A stretch of DNA of 64,000 nt from Microbulbifer pacificus (GTDB taxonomy: Bacteria > Pseudomonadota > Gammaproteobacteria > Pseudomonadales > Cellvibrionaceae), in NCBI RefSeq assembly GCF_033723955.1, contig NZ_CP137555.1, positions 3,216,001 to 3,280,000 on the forward strand. The letters run 5' to 3'. Below are positions 9,181-17,370 of this stretch, piece after piece. Position 1 is the stretch's first letter; the number at the start of each line of letters is the position of its first letter. Both the position numbers and the translations under genes were made by a program. The notes beneath the pieces are model-generated. The model saw nothing but the letters and a program-made list of their open reading frames with translations, did no database searches and was not told the DNA's origin.

Positions 9181-9783
9181 ATGTTCAGTCCCCTGATTGA
9201 AGACCTGATTCGCGCGCTGCGCTGCCTGCCTGGTGTCGGACCCAAGTCCGCCCAGCGTATGGCCATGTACCTGCTGGAAAAAGACCGCGATGCCGCCGGC
9301 CTGCTCGCCCATTCACTGCAGCAGGCGGTGGAAAAAGTTGGCCGCTGTGGTCGCTGTCGCACCCTTACCGAGCAGGTGGTGTGCGCGTTGTGCAATAACA
9401 CCCGGCGCGATCACTCCCTGTTGTGCGTGGTGGAAACACCGGCGGATGTACTGGCCATCGAACAGGCGGGTAACTACCACGGTCTCTATTTCGTGCTGCA
9501 CGGTCACCTGTCGCCGATCGACGGCGTGGGGCCGGCAGACCTGGGGCTCGACCTGCTGGGTGAACGGCTGGGTGAACGGGAAAATGGCGGTATTGTTGAG
9601 CTGATCATCGCCACCAACCCCACCGTGGAAGGTGAGGCTACCGCCCAGTTCATCGCCGAGCGCGCCCGCACCAAGGGAGTTGCCGTGAGTCGAATTGCCC
9701 ATGGTGTCCCCATCGGTGGCGAGCTCGAATACATCGACGGCGGCACCCTGGCGCATGCCTTCAACAGCCGTACCGTCCTTTAA
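9181..9783 (+). CDS. recR: Recombination mediator RecR
   Basis: A 200-residue protein that, with RecO (and RecF), loads RecA at single-strand gaps. Family features appear in order: an N-terminal helix-hairpin-helix ([16 protein letters not shown], residues about 11-26), a four-cysteine zinc finger (CGRC...CALC, about 57-72), a Toprim domain ([31 protein letters not shown]) and the C-terminal Walker-like segment ending in [21 protein letters not shown]. The length is standard. It starts with ATG directly after a terminator and is followed 12 bases later by rnd. Confidence 0.97.
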   Translation: MFSPLIEDLIRALRCLPGVGPKSAQRMAMYLLEKDRDAAGLLAHSLQQAVEKVGRCGRCRTLTEQVVCALCNNTRRDHSLLCVVETPADVLAIEQAGNYHGLYFVLHGHLSPIDGVGPADLGLDLLGERLGERENGGIVELIIATNPTVEGEATAQFIAERARTKGVAVSRIAHGVPIGGELEYIDGGTLAHAFNSRTVL

Positions 9784-9795
9784 TCTGGTTTTCTG

Positions 9796-10935
9796 ATGTC
9801 TGAGCAAACGAAAAAGCAACTGGTCGACACCACGCCCATCTGGGTCGACAGCGCCGAGCAGCTGGCGGAGCTCTGCGCCCGCTGGCGAACCCAGAGTGCG
9901 GTGGCGCTGGATACCGAATTCATGCGCAGCCGAACCTTCTATCCGCTGCCTGCGCTGGTACAGGTGGGCGATGGTAAGCAGTGCTATCTGATCGACAATC
10001 TCGCCATCGACAACCTGGAGCCGCTGAAGGAGCTGCTGCTGGATACCCGCGTGGTGAAGATCATGCACTCCTGCAGCGAGGATCTGGAAACCCTGGATCG
10101 CCTGCTCGGCGCGGTACCGGAGCCGATTTTCGATACCCAGGTGGCCGCCGCCATAACCGGTATGGGCGCGGGCCTTGGGTACGCCGCTACGGTACAGCAG
10201 CTGTTGCAGATTGAGTTGCCCAAAAGCGAGACCCGTTCCGATTGGCTGCAGCGTCCCCTGAGTGACTCGCAGAAAAATTATGCCGCACTCGATGTGGCGT
10301 GGCTGCCGCTGATTTACGGCATGCTGCTGAAAACACTGCGTGAACAGGAGCGCTTGGAATGGCTGCGGGAAGATTGCGATGCAATCATCCAGTCCGCGCG
10401 GCAAACCGAAGCGCCGGAGCTTTACTATCTCAAGGTGAAGGGGGCCTGGCGTCTGCGGCAGAAACAGCTGGCGGTGTTGCAGGACCTGTGCGCCTGGCGC
10501 GAGCGCGAAGCGCGCGCGCGGGATATGCCGCGCAATCACCTGCTGAAAGAAAATGTCTGTTTCGGCCTCGCCCAGTCCATGCCCAAGCACCTCGCCACCC
10601 TGGGGCAGCCCGGGCTCGAGGGCAAAACCATACGCAAATACGGCGAGATTTTGTTGCAGATCATCGCCAGCGCCAGCGAGCGCCTGGATCTGCCGCCGCG
10701 CATGCCCATGCCGCTGAACCGCGAGCAGGGCGAGGAGCTGAAACTCCTGCGGCAGAAAGTCGCGGAGCTCGCCGAACAAGCTGGAATGCCGCCGGAAATC
10801 CTGGTGCGCAAAAAAGAATTGGAAAACCTGGTGCAGGCCGCAGCCCCGGAGCTGGAAGGCCGCCTGCTGGGCTGGCGCCGCGCCGTTGTCGGCGAGCCGC
10901 TGCTTGAAGAACTGAATCGATTGAGAAAAGCCTGA
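9796..10935 (+). CDS. rnd: Ribonuclease D
   Basis: A 379-residue 3'-5' exoribonuclease that trims tRNA and other structured RNA 3' ends. The DEDDy catalytic set is visible: [16 protein letters not shown] (Asp/Glu), [12 protein letters not shown] (Asp), FDTQVAAA and [13 protein letters not shown] (Tyr/Asp). An HRDC domain follows around residues 210-290 ([20 protein letters not shown]). It overlaps the next gene by one base (TGATG), which points to translational coupling with ycgL. Confidence 0.96.
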   Translation: MSEQTKKQLVDTTPIWVDSAEQLAELCARWRTQSAVALDTEFMRSRTFYPLPALVQVGDGKQCYLIDNLAIDNLEPLKELLLDTRVVKIMHSCSEDLETLDRLLGAVPEPIFDTQVAAAITGMGAGLGYAATVQQLLQIELPKSETRSDWLQRPLSDSQKNYAALDVAWLPLIYGMLLKTLREQERLEWLREDCDAIIQSARQTEAPELYYLKVKGAWRLRQKQLAVLQDLCAWREREARARDMPRNHLLKENVCFGLAQSMPKHLATLGQPGLEGKTIRKYGEILLQIIASASERLDLPPRMPMPLNREQGEELKLLRQKVAELAEQAGMPPEILVRKKELENLVQAAAPELEGRLLGWRRAVVGEPLLEELNRLRKA

Positions 10936-11225
10936 TGAAACTCCTTTGCGATATTTACCGCAGTCCGCGCAAGGATGAAATGTACCTGTATGTGCAGAAG
11001 CAGGACGGTGTGTCCAGGGTGCCAGAAAACCTGCGGGAACTGTTCGGCACACCGGTGCACGTCACCACCATGCTGATTACCCCCGAGCGCAAACTGGCGC
11101 GCGCGGATGTGCACAAGGTCATGCACGCGCTGCAGGAACAGGGCTACTATCTGCAGATGCCGCCGGTGCAGGACGATGAAATGCGGGCAATCGCCGCGCA
11201 GAACAGTAAACTGCCTCGCGGCTGA
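10935..11225 (+). CDS. ycgL: YcgL domain protein
   Basis: A 96-residue small protein of the YcgL (UPF0745) family. [20 protein letters not shown] and [18 protein letters not shown] segments match the family; function is unknown. It is translationally coupled to rnd through a one-base overlap, and ycgN follows, the same rnd-ycgL-ycgN clustering seen in other gammaproteobacteria, hinting at a shared RNA-related or redox role that is not established. Confidence 0.9.
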   Translation: MKLLCDIYRSPRKDEMYLYVQKQDGVSRVPENLRELFGTPVHVTTMLITPERKLARADVHKVMHALQEQGYYLQMPPVQDDEMRAIAAQNSKLPRG

Positions 11226-11242
11226 AAACCGGAGTTGTGTAC

Positions 11243-11695
11243 GTGGTAAGCCAACGACCGTTCTGGCAGCGCAAGACCCTCGCAGAAATGACCAAAGCGG
11301 AGTGGGAATCCGTCTGCGATGGCTGCGGTCGCTGCTGCCTGCATCGGCTGGAAGACGAGGACACCGGTGAGGTCTACACCACCCGCGTGGCCTGCAAGCT
11401 GCTGGATATTCACAGCTGCCGTTGCAGTGACTACCCGCACCGCAAACAGAAGGTGCCAGACTGTATCCAGTTGACGCCGGAGGATGCCGCCAACTTCAGC
11501 TGGCTTCCGGCCACCTGCGGCTATCGCATACTGGCCCAGGGGGGGCAGTTACCGGAGTGGCATCCGCTGGTTTCCGGCGACCCGGAATCGGTGCATAAAG
11601 CGGGGATCTCGGTGCGCGACCAGGTGATCAGCGAAGAGCAGGTGCACCCGGAGGATTATGAAGATCACATCGTGGTCTGGATCGGCGACGATTGA
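11243..11695 (+). CDS. ycgN: YcgN/YkgJ-family cysteine cluster protein (UPF0260)
   Basis: A 150-residue protein with a cysteine cluster ([18 protein letters not shown], then [19 protein letters not shown] and PDCIQLT), typical of the UPF0260/YkgJ zinc- or Fe/S-cluster family. The biochemical role is unknown. An in-frame GTG also exists at 11237, but GGAG at 11231-11234 is well placed only for GTG 11243, which was chosen. Lies 17 bases after ycgL. Confidence 0.88.
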   Translation: MVSQRPFWQRKTLAEMTKAEWESVCDGCGRCCLHRLEDEDTGEVYTTRVACKLLDIHSCRCSDYPHRKQKVPDCIQLTPEDAANFSWLPATCGYRILAQGGQLPEWHPLVSGDPESVHKAGISVRDQVISEEQVHPEDYEDHIVVWIGDD

Positions 11696-11741
11696 GTAAA
11701 ACCCATTCGGCAATACTAACGAAAGATCAATAAGCGAAAAA

Positions 11742-12107
11742 ATGGCAGAAGAATTCAAAATGGCCTGGGCGATTTACGCCGGCGGTGTGGTGGTACTGCT
11801 GGCTGCGGGCTGGTGGTTTATGCGTAACTGGCGCTGGTCCTGGCTGCGCCAGCTGTTTTTGCTGGAGGCCGCTGTGGTATTGCTGGTTCCCGCCCGTGGC
11901 ACCATCGAAGGGGCGCCGCTGACGCCGATACTTCCCCTGTTTGCGTATCAGACCGTGTTTGAGGATAACGGCGCCAGTCCGGAAGTGGCCGCAAGCCTGG
12001 TATTCACCGCCGGCGGTGCGTTTGCAGTGATGCTGATCATCGGCATCATTCGCCTGATGCTTCGCCGTCGCAAAGACCGACCCATGACAGAAAGTGACCA
12101 GTACTAA
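11742..12107 (+). CDS. Small inner-membrane protein of unknown function
   Basis: A 121-residue protein with about three membrane segments (residues 8-26, 37-52 and 85-104) and a basic C-terminal tail (RLMLRRRKDRP). I do not recognise a named family. Its position after ycgN, same strand with a 46-base gap, suggests co-transcription. A second start, ATG 11760 (MAWAIYAGG), is equally plausible because neither has a strong ribosome-binding site. Confidence 0.7.
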   Translation: MAEEFKMAWAIYAGGVVVLLAAGWWFMRNWRWSWLRQLFLLEAAVVLLVPARGTIEGAPLTPILPLFAYQTVFEDNGASPEVAASLVFTAGGAFAVMLIIGIIRLMLRRRKDRPMTESDQY

Positions 12108-12126
12108 CCCTGGATGTCATTGAATG

Positions 12127-12161
12127 GGCGCCGGAAATAACCTCGCGAGGTAACCGGCGCC
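12127..12161. repeat. Nested inverted repeat after the small membrane protein gene
   Basis: A perfect 8-bp outer arm (GGCGCCGG at 12127-12134, CCGGCGCC at 12154-12161) encloses a 12-base palindrome ACCTCGCGAGGT (12140-12151). No U tract follows, so it is not a classical terminator, but it sits 20 bases after a stop codon and may limit read-through or protect the 3' end. Confidence 0.5.
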
Positions 12162-12383
12162 AATCCCTTCTCCCCACTCCACTCTGCTGCCGCGAATTTT
12201 CCCGGTAACTGCTATATCTATTAGAGCCCGCAACAATCCGTCCCGGGAATGGGACTGCGTGATTGCGTGGCGCCGAATGGCACATTGACGGGCCAGGACG
12301 CAGGATCCAAAAAACTAACAGAACGACAAAACACCACAGAACACGTACAGTGTCTGCGCTGTGCATGGAATGAAGGGACAGGG

Positions 12384-13064
12384 ATGCTCGACCACCTGCT
12401 AATTCTGACTGCGGTCATGCTGGTCTCCGGTATTCTCGGGGGCCTGGTCAACTACTATCAGATGCTGTTCACCGAAGAAGACCCCGCTGGTCTCGCCCGC
12501 TGCCTGATCATGGGCCTTTGCGGCGCTTTGATGGTGCCTATCTTCCTCAAATTCACCCAGAGCGACCTGCTGATCGAAATCCAGGGCGATCCGTCGCGGC
12601 TGCTGATTTTTACCGGCTACTGCCTGCTCGCCGCCATCGCCTCGCGCATGTTCGTGTTCAATGCCGCGCGCCGCCAGCTGCGGGATGCCAGTATCGCGCG
12701 CGCCCGGGTGGAAAACCTGGAGCAGGAAATCCGCGCGATGCAGCTGGAAATGATGCCGCTGCTGGAGCACGAGATCGAAGGGGACCCGGAGCAGGGGCCG
12801 ACGCTGGATTTCAACCAGATCCGCAAGCTCGACGACAACGCCCTGCATGTACTCGGCCTGTTGAACAACGGTGACTGTGTGTTCCGCTCCCTCGCCGGCA
12901 TGGTGCAGGAGGGCAATATGGAAACCAACTCCGTGGCCCGCGCCCTGAACAGCCTGCTGGTGCTGGAAATGGTGGGCAAGATCCACAGTCACCTGGGCAT
13001 CCGCTGGTATATCACCGACAAGGGCCGCCAGGTGGTGCGCCGCCGCCGCGCCCAGGTCGCGTAA
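12384..13064 (+). CDS. Three-TM protein with coiled coil and C-terminal winged helix
   Basis: A 226-residue protein. Three hydrophobic segments (about 3-24, 38-57, 72-92) precede a charged coiled-coil stretch (95-135) and a C-terminal part (about 148-220) that reads like a winged helix-turn-helix: DDNALHVLGLL, a helix pair ETNSVARALNSLLVLEMV, then a wing IRWYITDKGRQVVRRRR. The membrane part resembles the three-TM domain described beside YEATS-like proteins; that family link is from memory and unchecked. It may be a membrane-tethered regulator. The longer open frame from 12249 lacks a ribosome site, whereas GAAGGGA lies just before ATG 12384. It precedes the MoxR/VWA pair by 186 bases. Confidence 0.75.
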   Translation: MLDHLLILTAVMLVSGILGGLVNYYQMLFTEEDPAGLARCLIMGLCGALMVPIFLKFTQSDLLIEIQGDPSRLLIFTGYCLLAAIASRMFVFNAARRQLRDASIARARVENLEQEIRAMQLEMMPLLEHEIEGDPEQGPTLDFNQIRKLDDNALHVLGLLNNGDCVFRSLAGMVQEGNMETNSVARALNSLLVLEMVGKIHSHLGIRWYITDKGRQVVRRRRAQVA

Positions 13065-13250
13065 TCAGAGCGCCTAAACAAGCGCACCGGAGCAGATCGC
13101 CGCAATTTCCTGACTCAATTTCAAATATTGGTCGCATCCAGTGCGGGTGCGGCCACTGCCGTCATCCAATCTGACCGTTTCCGCCTTTGGCCCATTTCCG
13201 GGCTTCCTTTACCATGAGTGCTTTTCGATCCTTGAGAATTCGGAGCAGCC

Positions 13251-14096
13251 ATGAAATTCACCGGAACCGACAGTTATGTCGCCACCGACGACCTGCAGAT
13301 GGCGGTGGACGCGGCGGTTACCCTGCAGCGCCCGCTGCTGATCAAGGGCGAGCCGGGCACCGGCAAAACCCTGCTGGCCGAGGAGGTGGCAAGTAGCCTC
13401 GGCCTGAAGCTGATCCAGTGGCATATCAAGTCCACGACCAAAGCGCAGCAGGGATTGTACGAATACGATGCGGTGTCACGCCTGCGGGATTCCCAGCTGG
13501 GGGTGGACCGGGTGCACGATATCGGCAATTACATCAAGAAGGGCAAGCTGTGGGAGGCCTTTGCGGCGGACGAGCGCGTTGTGCTGCTGATTGATGAAAT
13601 CGACAAGGCGGATATCGAGTTCCCCAACGATCTTCTGGTGGAGATCGACCGTATGCAGTTTTTTGTGTACGAAACTGGCGAGACCATCACAGCCAAGCAT
13701 CGGCCGATCGTGATCATCACTTCCAATAATGAAAAAGAACTGCCGGACGCGTTCCTGCGCCGCTGTTTTTTCCATTACATCAGTTTCCCGGACCGCGCGA
13801 CCATGCAGAAAATCGTGGATGTGCATTATCCGGATATCAAGAAGGAGCTGGTGGCGGAAGCGATGGATATGTTTTTCCAGATTCGCGAGATTCCGGGGCT
13901 GAAGAAAAAGCCTTCCACTTCTGAACTGATCGACTGGCTGAAGCTGTTGCTGGCGGACGATATTCCCGAGGAAGTGCTGAAAAATCGCGATACCACTTCC
14001 GCGATTCCGCCGCTGTATGGCGCTCTGCTGAAAAACGAGCAGGATGTGCATATGCTGGAGCGGTTGGCGTTCATGGCGCGTCGCGAAGGGCGCTAA
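13251..14096 (+). CDS. MoxR-family AAA+ ATPase
   Basis: A 281-residue AAA+ ATPase. Walker A GEPGTGKT (residues 33-40), Walker B VVLLIDEIDKAD (about 110-121), sensor 1 IVIITSNNEKELPDAFLRRC and the C-terminal lid are all present. MoxR ATPases act as chaperones that mature or regulate partner proteins, normally with a VWA-domain protein from the adjacent gene. Exactly that partner follows after 5 bases, so the two form one unit. SD: GGAGCAGCC before the ATG. The client is unknown. Confidence 0.92.
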   Translation: MKFTGTDSYVATDDLQMAVDAAVTLQRPLLIKGEPGTGKTLLAEEVASSLGLKLIQWHIKSTTKAQQGLYEYDAVSRLRDSQLGVDRVHDIGNYIKKGKLWEAFAADERVVLLIDEIDKADIEFPNDLLVEIDRMQFFVYETGETITAKHRPIVIITSNNEKELPDAFLRRCFFHYISFPDRATMQKIVDVHYPDIKKELVAEAMDMFFQIREIPGLKKKPSTSELIDWLKLLLADDIPEEVLKNRDTTSAIPPLYGALLKNEQDVHMLERLAFMARREGR

Positions 14097-14101
14097 GTCC
14101 A

Positions 14102-15283
14102 ATGCTTATCGGCTTTTTCCTGAATCTCCGCCGCTACCAGCTCCCGGTTTCCATTACCGAGCTGCTTTCACTGCTGGAGGCCCTGCAACAGCGCCTGGTC
14201 TATGCCAACCTGGACGAGTTCTATTTCCTCGCCCGTACCTGTCTGGTCAAAGACGAAAAACACTTCGATAAATTCGACCGCGCCTTCGCCGCCTATTTCA
14301 AGGATCTGGAAACCCTCGACGATATTCTCGAGCAGATGATCCCGGAAGACTGGTTGCGGGCGGAATTTATCAAGCAGCTGAGCGAAGAAGAAAAAGCCAA
14401 GATTGAATCCATGGGTGGGCTGGAAAAGCTGCTGGAGGAGTTCAAGAAAAGGCTGGAAGAGCAGAAGAAGCGTCACAGCGGTGGCAACAAGTGGATCGGT
14501 ACCGGCGGTACCAGTCCGTTTGGCAACAGCGGCTATCACCCCGGCGGCATTCGCGTCGGCGGCGAGAGTCGCAACAAGTCGGCATCCAAGGTCTGGGAAA
14601 AACGCCAGTTCCGCAACCTCGACGACAGCATCAGTCTCGGCACCCGCAATATCCAGGTAGCACTGCGCAAGCTGCGCAAATTCGCCCGCACCGGTGCCGC
14701 GGAAGAGCTGGACCTCAATGACACCATCCGCTCCACCGCCCGCAATGCAGGCCTGCTGGATATCAAGATGGTGCCGGAGCGGCACAATGCAGTGAAGGTG
14801 CTGATCTTCTTCGACGTGGGCGGCTCGATGGACCCCTACGTGAAGCAGTGCGAGGAGCTCTTCTCGGCCTGCCGCAGTGAGTTCAAACACCTGGAATATT
14901 TTTATTTCCACAATTTCATCTACGAACACGTGTGGAAAGACAATGTGCGCCGCTACAGCGAATCTACCCCGCTGGTGGAGGTGTTGCGTACCTACGGTAA
15001 AGACTACAAGGTAATTTTTGTCGGCGACGCTTCCATGGCGCCCTACGAAATCACCAGCCGCTTCGGCAGTGTTGAGCACATGAATGAAGAGCCCGGTGCG
15101 GCGTGGATGCAGCGGGTAACCAACACCTACGAAAAGCTTGTCTGGCTTAACCCGACTTCAGAAGAATACTGGCAGTACACCGCAAGTATCGGCATGGCCC
15201 AGCGACTGGTAAACGGGCATATGTATCCGATGACGATTGAGGGGTTGGATAAGGCGATTGCCTATCTGGTTAAAGGCCGGTAG
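14102..15283 (+). CDS. VWA domain (CoxE-like) partner of MoxR
   Basis: A 393-residue cytoplasmic protein. The N-terminal 120 residues are helical and charged (EEEKAKIESMGGLEKLLEEFKK), followed by a Gly-rich linker (GGNKWIGTGGTSPFG) and a CoxE/VWA domain with the metal-site signature FFDVGGSMDPYV (about residues 235-248). In this variant the usual DxSxS reads DVGGSM. It is encoded 5 bases after the MoxR gene, as typical for MoxR-VWA pairs. CoxE-type proteins are implicated in maturation of metal enzymes, but no such client is encoded in the window. Confidence 0.88.
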   Translation: MLIGFFLNLRRYQLPVSITELLSLLEALQQRLVYANLDEFYFLARTCLVKDEKHFDKFDRAFAAYFKDLETLDDILEQMIPEDWLRAEFIKQLSEEEKAKIESMGGLEKLLEEFKKRLEEQKKRHSGGNKWIGTGGTSPFGNSGYHPGGIRVGGESRNKSASKVWEKRQFRNLDDSISLGTRNIQVALRKLRKFARTGAAEELDLNDTIRSTARNAGLLDIKMVPERHNAVKVLIFFDVGGSMDPYVKQCEELFSACRSEFKHLEYFYFHNFIYEHVWKDNVRRYSESTPLVEVLRTYGKDYKVIFVGDASMAPYEITSRFGSVEHMNEEPGAAWMQRVTNTYEKLVWLNPTSEEYWQYTASIGMAQRLVNGHMYPMTIEGLDKAIAYLVKGR

Positions 15284-15327
15284 TTGTTTTAAGTCCCGAT
15301 AAGGGTGCTCCGAAATTCTATGGTGGC

Positions 15328-15438
15328 GGCAGGGCACCGGGTGCGGGTTTTCAGGACCGCTGTGAACCCATCCCTGGGCGCTGCGGCGCAAACATCCTGT
15401 TTGCGACGCTCCTGAAAACCCGCACCCGGCACCCTGCC
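15328..15438. repeat. Multi-stem inverted-repeat element, copy A
   Basis: Arms of 29 bases at 15328-15356 and 15410-15438 are complementary at 27 of 29 positions (arm core CCGGGTGCGGGTTTTCAGGA). Inside lie CGCAAACA-TCC-TGTTTGCG (15387-15405, perfect 8-bp hairpin) and a short CCCA-TCCC-TGGG. The whole folds as a branched cruciform. It lies between convergent genes and may terminate both. It resembles the next element in design but not in arm sequence. Confidence 0.7.
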
Positions 15439-15516
15439 TTCAAATCAAAGTGTTGGACTTCGAATTAATTGCTTTTTGTATTGAAATTGGACCGAAGTAA
15501 TTCAGGTCAAGTTGAA

Positions 15517-15633
15517 GGTGGCGATGCCGGGTACAGCTTTGTGAGACCTTCCGCGAGAGGGACCTCGCGGAAGAGCCCCCATGGATGGGTTCACGGCGTG
15601 TCTCACAAAGCTGTACCCGGTAGCGTCACCGCC
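15517..15633. repeat. Multi-stem inverted-repeat element, copy B
   Basis: Outer arms share a perfect 21-base complementary core (left 15527-15547, right 15600-15620) and extend imperfectly to 15517 and 15633. Inside are a perfect 10-bp hairpin CTTCCGCGAG-AGGGAC-CTCGCGGAAG (15548-15573) and CCCAT-GG-ATGGG followed by GTTCAC. The inner GGATGGGTTCAC is close to the reverse complement of GTGAACCCATCC in copy A, so the two are related in inverted orientation. Confidence 0.7.
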
Positions 15634-15659
15634 ACAAATCAAAATTCGTAGCGCCGAAT

Positions 15660-17138
15660 TTACCCCCTGAACTTCTGTTTCGGCGCAACATCGTGATCCG
15701 CGGTGATACCGAATTCCTCTTTGGTAGTATCCTTCAACACAGTGTGATCTTCCTCGGCACCGTGCATCCAGTCCACCAGCTTCTCACGCAGGAAGAACAG
15801 AATAATCCCCGCAATAATCGCCGCCGCGGCCACACCGCCGAAGGTAGCCAGCGGACCTGATTCGCCCACCAACTTACCGATCTCCGCCGCGCCTTTGTTG
15901 GCAATACCGATGAACGCAAACCACAAACCCATCATCAACGACAGATAGCGTACCGGTGCCAGCTTCGTCACCATGGACAAGCCGATCGGCGACAGACACA
16001 ACTCACCCATGGTGTGGAAGATATACGCCACCACCAGCCACCAGGGACTCGCTTTTACGGTTTCTGAATCGCCAATTTGCAGTGCCGCGCCCACCATGGA
16101 GACAAAGCCGAGTCCCAGGAAAATAAGGCCCATGGAAAATTTCGCCGGAGACGTCGGCTCGCGGGAACCGAGGCCTACCCAGATACTTGCCACAACGGGG
16201 GCGAGAATGATGATGAATAGCGGGTTTACCATCTGCAGCCAGCTCGCCGGAATTTCAAACCCGAAAATGTGCAGGTCGGTATTGTATTTGGCGAACAGGT
16301 TCATGGAGCCCGCGGCCTGTTCGAACCCGGCCCAGAAAATAACCGTAAACAGGCCGAGGATCAGAATCACCTTGATGCGATCCCGCTCCTCCAGTGTCAG
16401 CGGGCGCTTCTTGTCCGCGTCCAGGTTGGCACGCAGGCCGAGTTTCGCCGACGGCTGTTTGCCGATTTCACCGAGCAGCCTGTCCGACTGGGTCATCTGC
16501 AGAATCAGGCCCAGCAGCATGCCGAGACCGGCCACGAAAAATGCCAACTGGTAATTGACCTTTTCGCCGATCCAGCCAATCACCAGATAGCCGAGAATCG
16601 AGCCGATGTTGATCCCCATATAGAAAATCGTGAATGCCGTATCCCGGCGCCGGTCGCCCTCCTCGTAGAGGTCGCCCACCATGGTGGAAATATTCGGTTT
16701 GAAGAAACCGTTGCCGATGATCATCAGTGCCAGGCCGAGCCACAGCATGTAGATCTCGGAACCGTTCGGTAGCCAACTGTGCGGGAAACCGAGGGCAAAC
16801 TGCCCCAGCATCATCAGCACCCCGCCGAACATGATGCAGCGCCGCTGCCCCCACTGGTTGTCCGCCATCCAGCCGCCGATGATCGGCGTCAGGTACACCA
16901 GCATCGCGTACCAGCCCAGATAGGTGAGCGCCTTGGATTGCAGCTCCGTGTCGGAAAGCGCTTCCCAACCAAACACCGCCGCGGTGGCCGCGGAGGTGAG
17001 GTAGAACACGAAAATGCCGCGCATCCCGTAAAAGCTGAGGCGCTCCCACATCTCGGTGCCGAACAGCAGGAACAACCCTTTCGGGTGCCCCATCATGTCT
17101 CCGGCCGAGGCTGGGGGTTTTGGTTTGAGATCTTGCAT
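15660..17138 (-). CDS. POT-family proton-dependent oligopeptide transporter
   Basis: A 492-residue inner-membrane symporter of the POT/PTR family (DtpA/YdgR-like) importing di- and tripeptides with protons. About 12-14 membrane segments are visible. Family signatures: FGTEMWERLSFYGMRG (ExxER motif, residues about 27-36), NIGSILGYLVIGWIGEK and FYMGINIGS in the PTR2 region, and GELCLSPIGLSMVTKLAP late in the protein. The upstream frame starts at 17165, but AGGAG lies 9 bases before ATG 17136-17138. Convergent with the VWA gene and divergent from hrpA. Confidence 0.93.
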   Translation of the reverse strand: MQDLKPKPPASAGDMMGHPKGLFLLFGTEMWERLSFYGMRGIFVFYLTSAATAAVFGWEALSDTELQSKALTYLGWYAMLVYLTPIIGGWMADNQWGQRRCIMFGGVLMMLGQFALGFPHSWLPNGSEIYMLWLGLALMIIGNGFFKPNISTMVGDLYEEGDRRRDTAFTIFYMGINIGSILGYLVIGWIGEKVNYQLAFFVAGLGMLLGLILQMTQSDRLLGEIGKQPSAKLGLRANLDADKKRPLTLEERDRIKVILILGLFTVIFWAGFEQAAGSMNLFAKYNTDLHIFGFEIPASWLQMVNPLFIIILAPVVASIWVGLGSREPTSPAKFSMGLIFLGLGFVSMVGAALQIGDSETVKASPWWLVVAYIFHTMGELCLSPIGLSMVTKLAPVRYLSLMMGLWFAFIGIANKGAAEIGKLVGESGPLATFGGVAAAAIIAGIILFFLREKLVDWMHGAEEDHTVLKDTTKEEFGITADHDVAPKQKFRG

Positions 17139-17326
17139 GGGCGCGCTCCTATAACTAGCTCGCACTGGCGAATACAGGCTGCGGAAGACCGACCTGGGGT
17201 TCAGGCATTGGAAATTTGTGGCGCGTCAGTAACGAAAATGGGGTTGTAATGCGCGCCGCTGACCTGAGTATAGGTCAGACGTAACGCCCGCAAGTTTAGG
17301 GACAGATTTCTACGCTCCCCAGCGGG

Positions 17327-17332
17327 TATAAT
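17327..17332 (+). promoter_or_regulatory. Candidate -10 box for hrpA
   Basis: A perfect TATAAT in the divergent interval between the peptide transporter and hrpA, 38 bases before the hrpA ATG. No good -35 is seen at the usual distance. Confidence 0.35.
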
Positions 17333-17370
17333 CGCCGGTTTGCAGTATTTTCCCGGATTGCCAGTCACAC

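Noticed and set aside
7186..9312. A 708-codon open frame on the minus strand across dnaX, ebfC and recR
   Set aside because: Its sequence is His/Arg/Gln-rich with no family resemblance. It is a shadow of GC-rich codons in three certain genes.
15284..15660. CRISPR-like repeats between the VWA gene and the transporter
   Set aside because: The repeats are inverted arms of two palindromes, not direct repeats with unique spacers. No CRISPR array was seen in the window.
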